Assembly: GCA_946402595.1 (NCBI GenBank)
Contig: CAMIWY010000034.1
Coordinates: 1-9,266, forward strand
Length of the DNA stretch: 9,266 nucleotides
Reading direction: 5' to 3'
Origin: an uncultured Clostridia bacterium
Lineage (GTDB): Bacteria; Bacillota; Clostridia; Peptostreptococcales; Anaerovoracaceae
Position 1 is the first letter of the stretch; each line of letters begins with the position of its first letter. The notes below the pieces were generated by a model. That model was given only the letters and a program-made list of their open reading frames with translations. It ran no database searches and had not been told where the DNA came from. Below, piece by piece: positions 5,621-9,266 of the stretch. A program made the position numbers and the translations under genes.

Positions 5621-6238
5621 GTGCGGAATAATCATCCCGTATTGAACTGGACAGGAACTGCAGTGCTGATGATGGTACTGTGGTTTATTATGTCTGAAAA
5701 AACGGAACCTAAATTCCTCATACTCGGCGTCGCTTCAAGCATGCTGATCGCATCCGTATGCCTCAGAACGCTTACGATGCGCGGTGCAAAGACAGACAGG
5801 ACATACTATCTTCTCGGCGTCAACATTTTCAGATTCATAGGGTTTTTTGCATGGCTGCTTGTGCAGATCGCCAAGTCGGCCATTTATGTTGCCCGCATCT
5901 CCCTGTTTGACAGGAACAAGGTGGATCCTTCGATCGCATGGTTCAGGGCTGACTATGATGATCCGGCGGCATTATCCATGCTTGCCAATTCCATAACGCT
6001 GACCCCGGGAACTATAACTATAGATATAACAGAGGACGGTATTTTCTCTGTACATGCTCTTACTAAGGAGCTTCGGGAGGGCCTTCTTGACGGGTCCATG
6101 CAGGCCAAAGTCGCATGGCTGTACGGCGAAACGATAGAGTTCTCACCGGTGGATGAAAAAGAGGTAAAGCCTGAAGTGCAGCAGAAGAGACCGGAACTCG
6201 TGCGCAAAAGATATAAAGTCAGGAGGAAGGGCATATGA
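5621..6238 (+). CDS. mnhE: Mrp/Mbh-type Na+/H+ antiporter subunit E
   Basis: First gene of the antiporter operon, 205 aa from this start. Hydrophobic segments lie at about residues 9-24, 31-49 and 62-90. The family signature LANSITLTPGTITIDI (121-136) follows in the cytoplasmic domain. MrpE is an accessory membrane subunit needed for assembly or activity of the complex. The protein is longer than the usual 155-170 aa because of a basic C-terminal tail (about 178-205, many Lys and Arg). Start choice: GAGGGG (5607-5612) is 8 bases before the GTG at 5621 but only 2 before the GTG at 5615, so the former is preferred; the latter would add two residues. Its stop overlaps the next start (ATGA). Confidence 0.9.
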   Translation: MRNNHPVLNWTGTAVLMMVLWFIMSEKTEPKFLILGVASSMLIASVCLRTLTMRGAKTDRTYYLLGVNIFRFIGFFAWLLVQIAKSAIYVARISLFDRNKVDPSIAWFRADYDDPAALSMLANSITLTPGTITIDITEDGIFSVHALTKELREGLLDGSMQAKVAWLYGETIEFSPVDEKEVKPEVQQKRPELVRKRYKVRRKGI

Positions 6239-6501
6239 TGACTTACTTCTGGCAGTATGTGCTTGGGGCACTCATATTGATACTTGCAGCAATGGTAGTC
6301 CTGATATTCAGAAAGAAAGCACTGCTTGACAAGCTCAACTACGTTTTCGCGATGAATACTGTTATCGTGCTGCTGATTCTTGTTGTCGGATTTGCCGGCG
6401 GCAGGGAGGACATGTTCATAGACATAGCGCTCAGCTATTCGATCCTCGGATTCGTAACATCAGTCATCCTTGCGAAGTATATAGGAGGGCGGAAAAAATG
6501 A
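6235..6501 (+). CDS. mnhF: Mrp/Mbh-type Na+/H+ antiporter subunit F
   Basis: An 88-aa protein with three transmembrane helices (about residues 5-25, 35-54 and 60-82), the standard MrpF size and topology. The DIALSYSILGF segment (63-73) is the family hallmark, and LDKLNYVFAMNT (31-42) matches the usual D/R-L loop region. It is an essential small subunit of the Na+/H+ antiporter complex, equivalent to MbhB in membrane-bound hydrogenases. AGGAGG (6221-6226) is 8 bases before the ATG at 6235. The ATGA overlaps with the genes on both sides indicate translational coupling. Confidence 0.93.
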   Translation: MMTYFWQYVLGALILILAAMVVLIFRKKALLDKLNYVFAMNTVIVLLILVVGFAGGREDMFIDIALSYSILGFVTSVILAKYIGGRKK

Positions 6502-7154
6502 CAGTCACAATGATCATTACAGCCGTTCTCATAATACTGGGGCTGCTGTTCATGCTGGCATCGCTTATAGGCATCGCAGCGCTGCCTGATTTCTTTACGA
6601 GGCTGCATGCTCAGGGCGTAGGTGATACTCTCGGAGCATTCCTCATCCTTGCGGGCATGATGGTGGCAGTTCATGGCGGGCTCCTTTCGGTCAAGATATT
6701 TCTGATTTTCATCATCATAGTTCTTACGAACCCGATCGGAACCAACCTTATGATGATTGCTGCTATCAACAAAGAGGACTATCTCGGTTACAGGACCAGG
6801 GTATCAGGCGAAGAGGCAGCAGCTGAGTATGTTTCACCTGATCCGGAACCGGAAGATGAACCGGAAAAGGCTGATTCGGAACCGGAAGAAAAACTGGTTG
6901 AGGAAACGGAAAAGGCTGAGCCTGAAAAGCCGGCAGAAGAAAAACAGGAAGAGGTAAAGCCTGAGGAACCGGAAAACAGGAAGGCAAAGCCTGAAAAGAA
7001 ACAGGCTCCTAAGAAGAAACGTAAGAGAAAGCCTTCAATGAGCATGAACAAGGCTGAGCTCATAAAGGCAGCTGAGATCAGAGGCATCAGCGTACCTGAA
7101 GGAGCAACCAAGAGAGAAATACTCGACCTTATATATGCAGATAGAGAACAGTAA
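6498..7154 (+). CDS. mnhG: Mrp/Mbh-type antiporter subunit G with long charged tail and HeH/LEM- or Rho-N-like C-terminal motif
   Basis: Residues 1-95 are an ordinary MrpG: three helices (about 5-28, 42-60, 64-90) and the signature LPDFFTRLHAQGVGDTLG (29-46). The family normally ends at about 100-130 aa, but this protein has 218. The extra part is an acidic Pro-Glu linker (about 105-160), a strongly basic patch (161-179, with PKKKRKRK), and a short helix-turn-helix-like end, NKAELIKAAEIRGISVPEGATKREILDLIYA (184-214). This end resembles small HeH/LEM, SAP or Rho-N-type helical modules that usually bind nucleic acid or protein (family-level inference). The frame is continuous and codon use does not change, so it is a real extension rather than a frameshift. 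AGGAGG is 8 bases before the ATG, which overlaps the mnhF stop. Confidence 0.92.
   Translation: MTVTMIITAVLIILGLLFMLASLIGIAALPDFFTRLHAQGVGDTLGAFLILAGMMVAVHGGLLSVKIFLIFIIIVLTNPIGTNLMMIAAINKEDYLGYRTRVSGEEAAAEYVSPDPEPEDEPEKADSEPEEKLVEETEKAEPEKPAEEKQEEVKPEEPENRKAKPEKKQAPKKKRKRKPSMSMNKAELIKAAEIRGISVPEGATKREILDLIYADREQ
6846..6974 (+). repeat. Low-complexity Pro-Glu coding repeat in mnhG
   Basis: The nonamer GAACCGGAA, encoding Glu-Pro-Glu, occurs four times in frame (6846, 6858, 6879, 6966), with many related CCTGAAAAG-type units between. It encodes the acidic linker of the MrpG tail and probably grew by slippage or duplication. Confidence 0.85.
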
Positions 7155-7195
7155 TCTGTATCTGACAGTAACATAAAACACACACGTATAAAGCA

Positions 7196-7435
7196 ATGAC
7201 ACTGATACTCCAGGCTGTCCTTCTTATAGGACTTATAGGAATAACGATCGCGATCATATTCGGCAGGGATCTGATGACCTCTGTTGTAATTTACTGTGCT
7301 TTCAGTTTCCTGACCATGCTGCTGTACAACATCATGGGTGCTCCTGACGTTGCCTTTACCGAGGCAGTCATCGGTGTCATTTCGACAGTATTCTTTATCA
7401 TAATTCTGAGATCTATAGACCGTAAGACCAAGTAG
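7196..7435 (+). CDS. MbhD-like subunit (DUF4040 domain, MrpA C-terminal piece)
   Basis: A 79-aa, three-helix protein (about residues 3-22, 27-46, 56-73) with the motif GAPDVAFTEAVIG (48-60), including Asp51 and Glu56. It is typical of MbhD and of the matching segment near the C-terminus of MrpA. In the split architecture it is a separate subunit of the proton/sodium path. It follows mnhG after 41 bp and has no clear Shine-Dalgarno before its ATG; an in-frame stop at 7169-7171 rules out a much earlier start. Translation may depend on upstream ribosomes. Its place after E, F and G matches mbhD in archaeal mbhA-H clusters. Confidence 0.85.
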   Translation: MTLILQAVLLIGLIGITIAIIFGRDLMTSVVIYCAFSFLTMLLYNIMGAPDVAFTEAVIGVISTVFFIIILRSIDRKTK

Positions 7436-7439
7436 GAAG

Positions 7440-8210
7440 ATGAGAAGAGCGATCACCATCATACTCTTAATAGTGTCTATCACCGTGCCGTTCATCGCAT
7501 TCGATGTGCTGCCGGTCATAGGGGACCCTGAATCGGCCCCTAATACTCACGTGTCCGATTATTATATCGAGCACGCTATTGAAGAGTGCAATTCCCCTAA
7601 CATGGTTACAGCGGTCATCGTCGACTACAGGGCTTTCGATACCATGTTCGAGACGACAGTAATGTTCCTCGCAGGTCTTTCGGTAGTGATAATACTGGCC
7701 AACCGTCCTAAGAGCCGTATCCCGGCTCCTGAGTCGCTCAAGAGGCTGAGGGATACCTCGGGAAGACCTGTCTACACAACTATCAACAAGGATGTAATGA
7801 TATCCATTATTGAGCCTGTCATCCTGATCTACGCAATGTACGTTCTCTTCCATGGCGAGATAAGCCTTGGCGGAGGATTCCAGGCAGGTGCCCTTATAGG
7901 CATGACATATCTTCTGGACATCATGGTAGTGGGCAGGAAGAGACCTATCTTCAACCTGCCTAAGGAAAAGTCTGCTGCACTGGCAGGTATCGGACCTTTC
8001 ATATATGCTCTTACCGGATTCGTATCGATGATCGGCGGAGGGCTTTACCTTGAATACAACAAAATGCCGGTCCCGGTACATCAGGCTGAGCTCCATTCTC
8101 TCGGCATAACAGCCGTCGAGATAGGCGTTACGATCGGTGTTGCGGGAACGATAATCACAATACTTAACGCACTTACGGAGAGGATTTCCTTCGATGATGA
8201 CAACAATTAA
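7440..8210 (+). CDS. MbhE-MrpB fusion subunit of the Mrp/Mbh-type antiporter
   Basis: A 256-aa protein joining two modules. Residues 1-90 are MbhE-like: a first helix, a short outside loop, then NMVTAVIVDYRAFDTMFETTVMFLAGL (54-80), the segment also found at the end of MrpA. Residues 115-250 are an MrpB domain with four helices and HGEISLGGGFQAG (138-150), followed by a conserved HSLGITAVEIGVTIGVAG (219-236). The usual Pro of the PGGGF motif is Leu143 here. In Pyrococcus-type clusters these modules are two genes (mbhE, mbhF); here they are one frame. Only AGGA, 2 bases before the ATG, supports initiation, so coupling to the preceding gene (4 bp away) is likely. The next ATG overlaps its end by 17 bp. 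Confidence 0.85.
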   Translation: MRRAITIILLIVSITVPFIAFDVLPVIGDPESAPNTHVSDYYIEHAIEECNSPNMVTAVIVDYRAFDTMFETTVMFLAGLSVVIILANRPKSRIPAPESLKRLRDTSGRPVYTTINKDVMISIIEPVILIYAMYVLFHGEISLGGGFQAGALIGMTYLLDIMVVGRKRPIFNLPKEKSAALAGIGPFIYALTGFVSMIGGGLYLEYNKMPVPVHQAELHSLGITAVEIGVTIGVAGTIITILNALTERISFDDDNN

Positions 8211-8625
8211 TGCCTTCCTGGCAGCGAAAGGATTATATCTTCTTACATTACTGCTTCTCTCACTCGGAGTGGCGGGCGTTATAGTGTGCAACAATTACAT
8301 GAAAAAGCTGATCTGCATGAATGTCATGCAGGTCGCAGTAATATTCTTCTTCCTGTGCCTCGGACAGAAGGATCCGGGTACGATCCCGGTCGCGATGAAT
8401 GAGGCGGTCAAAGCGGCAGAGTACATCAATCCGCTTCCTCACGGTCTCATGCTGACAGCTATCGTAGTCAGCCTTGGTACCACAGGTGTCGGACTGTCGC
8501 TGCTTCTGAGGATCAGAGAGAAGTACGGGACCATCGAAGAGGATGACCTGCTGAAGAAACAGGCTCAGCAGGCAAGAAGAGACAAGAAACGCAGGGAGCT
8601 CCATCATCCCGGCGACAGTGAGTGA
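8194..8625 (+). CDS. mnhC: Mrp/Mbh-type Na+/H+ antiporter subunit C (NuoK-like)
   Basis: A 143-aa NuoK-like membrane subunit with three helices (about residues 13-32, 38-56, 84-107). The family segment NPLPHGLMLTAIVVSLGTTGVGLSLLLRI (79-107) carries HG where many relatives have QA. It contributes to the ion path together with the large antiporter-like subunits. The C-terminus is a charged tail (about 112-143, first acidic, then Lys/Arg-rich), longer than in many MrpC proteins. GGAGAGGA (8177-8184) is 9 bases before the ATG at 8194, which lies 17 bp inside the end of the preceding gene, so the two are coupled. Confidence 0.9.
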   Translation: MMTTINAFLAAKGLYLLTLLLLSLGVAGVIVCNNYMKKLICMNVMQVAVIFFFLCLGQKDPGTIPVAMNEAVKAAEYINPLPHGLMLTAIVVSLGTTGVGLSLLLRIREKYGTIEEDDLLKKQAQQARRDKKRRELHHPGDSE

Positions 8626-8683
8626 CCGCCGGATACCGGACTCACATATATGAATCAACTGAGAAGGAGAAGAAACAGACAGC

Positions 8684-9266
8684 ATGACAGCTAACATACC
8701 TGTACTGGTAATACTGCTTCCGCTGTGCTCAGCACTTCCTTGCCTCGCGCTGACTAAGGTGAACAGACATCTCGGCAACGCTGTGGTCAAGATAGCCTGC
8801 CTGGGCTCTTTTGTGCTGTCTGTCATCCAGCTGACTGAAGTCGTAAAGAACGGACCTATACATTATGCGATCGGCAATTATGCAGTTCCGTACGGCATCG
8901 AGCTTGTTATCGATTCACTGAATGCTGTACTCCTTGTTGCATTCTCTCTCATAGGATTCATGACTCTCATCTTCGCAGGCAACTTCGGAGACAGAAAGCG
9001 TCCTATGATGATCGCTGCAGCCAACGCAGAGATAGCGCTCCTGATCACTGGCCTTCTTGGAATGACTTCCACAGGAGACGTATTCAACCTGTATGTATTC
9101 CTCGAAATCACTTCGCTTTCCGCATACTGCCTCATATCCCTTGGCGGCAGCAGGGGCGTAGTATCCGCTTACAGATACATGCTCGTAGGAACAATAGCAG
9201 CCACATTCTACCTGCTCGGTATCGGCATCCTGTACGGAGCGACCGGAACGCTCAACATGGGAGACA
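8684..9266 (+). CDS. mnhD: Mrp/Mbh-type antiporter subunit D (MbhH/NuoN-like), N-terminal part, cut by window end
   Basis: The frame runs open from ATG 8684 through base 9266, giving 194 residues; the full protein is normally about 480-500 aa. The segment GDVFNLYVFLEITSLSAYC (about 132-150) holds the invariant helix-5 glutamate (Glu141) of the proton-pumping antiporter family, and TGTLNMGD is near the cut. The visible part is hydrophobic throughout, with about five to six helices. Arg164 (AYRYMLVG) stands where the wider Complex I antiporter family has Lys. Initiation relies on AAGGAGA at 8664-8670, about 14 bases before the ATG, which is rather far. It follows mnhC by 58 bp and is the large ion-translocating subunit of the complex. 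Confidence 0.93.
   Translation, partial: MTANIPVLVILLPLCSALPCLALTKVNRHLGNAVVKIACLGSFVLSVIQLTEVVKNGPIHYAIGNYAVPYGIELVIDSLNAVLLVAFSLIGFMTLIFAGNFGDRKRPMMIAAANAEIALLITGLLGMTSTGDVFNLYVFLEITSLSAYCLISLGGSRGVVSAYRYMLVGTIAATFYLLGIGILYGATGTLNMGD

Noticed and set aside
7467..8294. Long - strand open frame (275 codons) opposite the MbhE-MrpB and mnhC genes
   Set aside because: No ribosome-binding site, Cys/His/Arg-rich composition with no recognisable family, and fully opposite well-identified genes; a shadow frame.
8650..8694. 14-residue Arg-rich frame just before mnhD, as a leader peptide
   Set aside because: No ribosome-binding site, and it overlaps the mnhD start by chance; composition follows the purine-rich Shine-Dalgarno region.

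Overview
The window reads as a chromosome segment of an anaerobic, fermentative Clostridia-type Firmicute (Lachnospiraceae-like; inference). The reasons are a soluble [FeFe]-hydrogenase, a Gram-positive-type LexA with a matching GAAC-N4-GTTT box, strong purine-rich Shine-Dalgarno sites, and moderate GC. No rRNA, tRNA, transposase, phage gene or CRISPR array was found.

Layout. (1) 1-371: C-terminal end of an [FeFe]-hydrogenase, closed by a strong terminator (421-451). (2) 537-2456, + strand: an M18 metallo-aminopeptidase, then a small multidrug-export (DUF/COG2426-type) membrane protein. The aminopeptidase promoter overlaps the hydrogenase terminator. A 17-bp bidirectional terminator (2523-2562) separates this block from convergent proC. 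(3) 2603-3403, - strand: proC, with its own promoter. (4) 3404-3746: gene-free DNA rich in inverted repeats. (5) 3747-5303, - strand: lexA preceded by an uncharacterised radical SAM protein, apparently one transcription unit. Its promoter (5460-5488) has near-consensus -35 and -10 hexamers with a LexA-box-like dyad in the spacer. Its leader of about 147 nt carries two identical 29-bp repeats that can form alternative hairpins. (6) 5621-9266, + strand and divergent: an Mrp/Mbh-type antiporter operon in the order E, F, G, MbhD-like, MbhE-MrpB fusion, C, D. The last gene runs off the window.

How the genes work together. The Mrp-type genes encode one membrane complex that moves Na+ and H+. The order matches the Mrp module of archaeal membrane-bound hydrogenase (mbhA-H), so the complex may stand alone or be part of a larger redox-driven machine encoded beyond the window. 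LexA probably represses its own operon, which places the radical SAM enzyme under likely SOS control. The hydrogenase, aminopeptidase, exporter and proC are housekeeping neighbours with no evident functional link.

The points most worth a second look are: the MrpG subunit with an acidic/basic tail ending in a HeH/LEM- or Rho-N-like helical motif; the repeat-built leader of the radical SAM-lexA unit; the unknown radical SAM enzyme tied to lexA; and the charged tails shared by three Mrp subunits.
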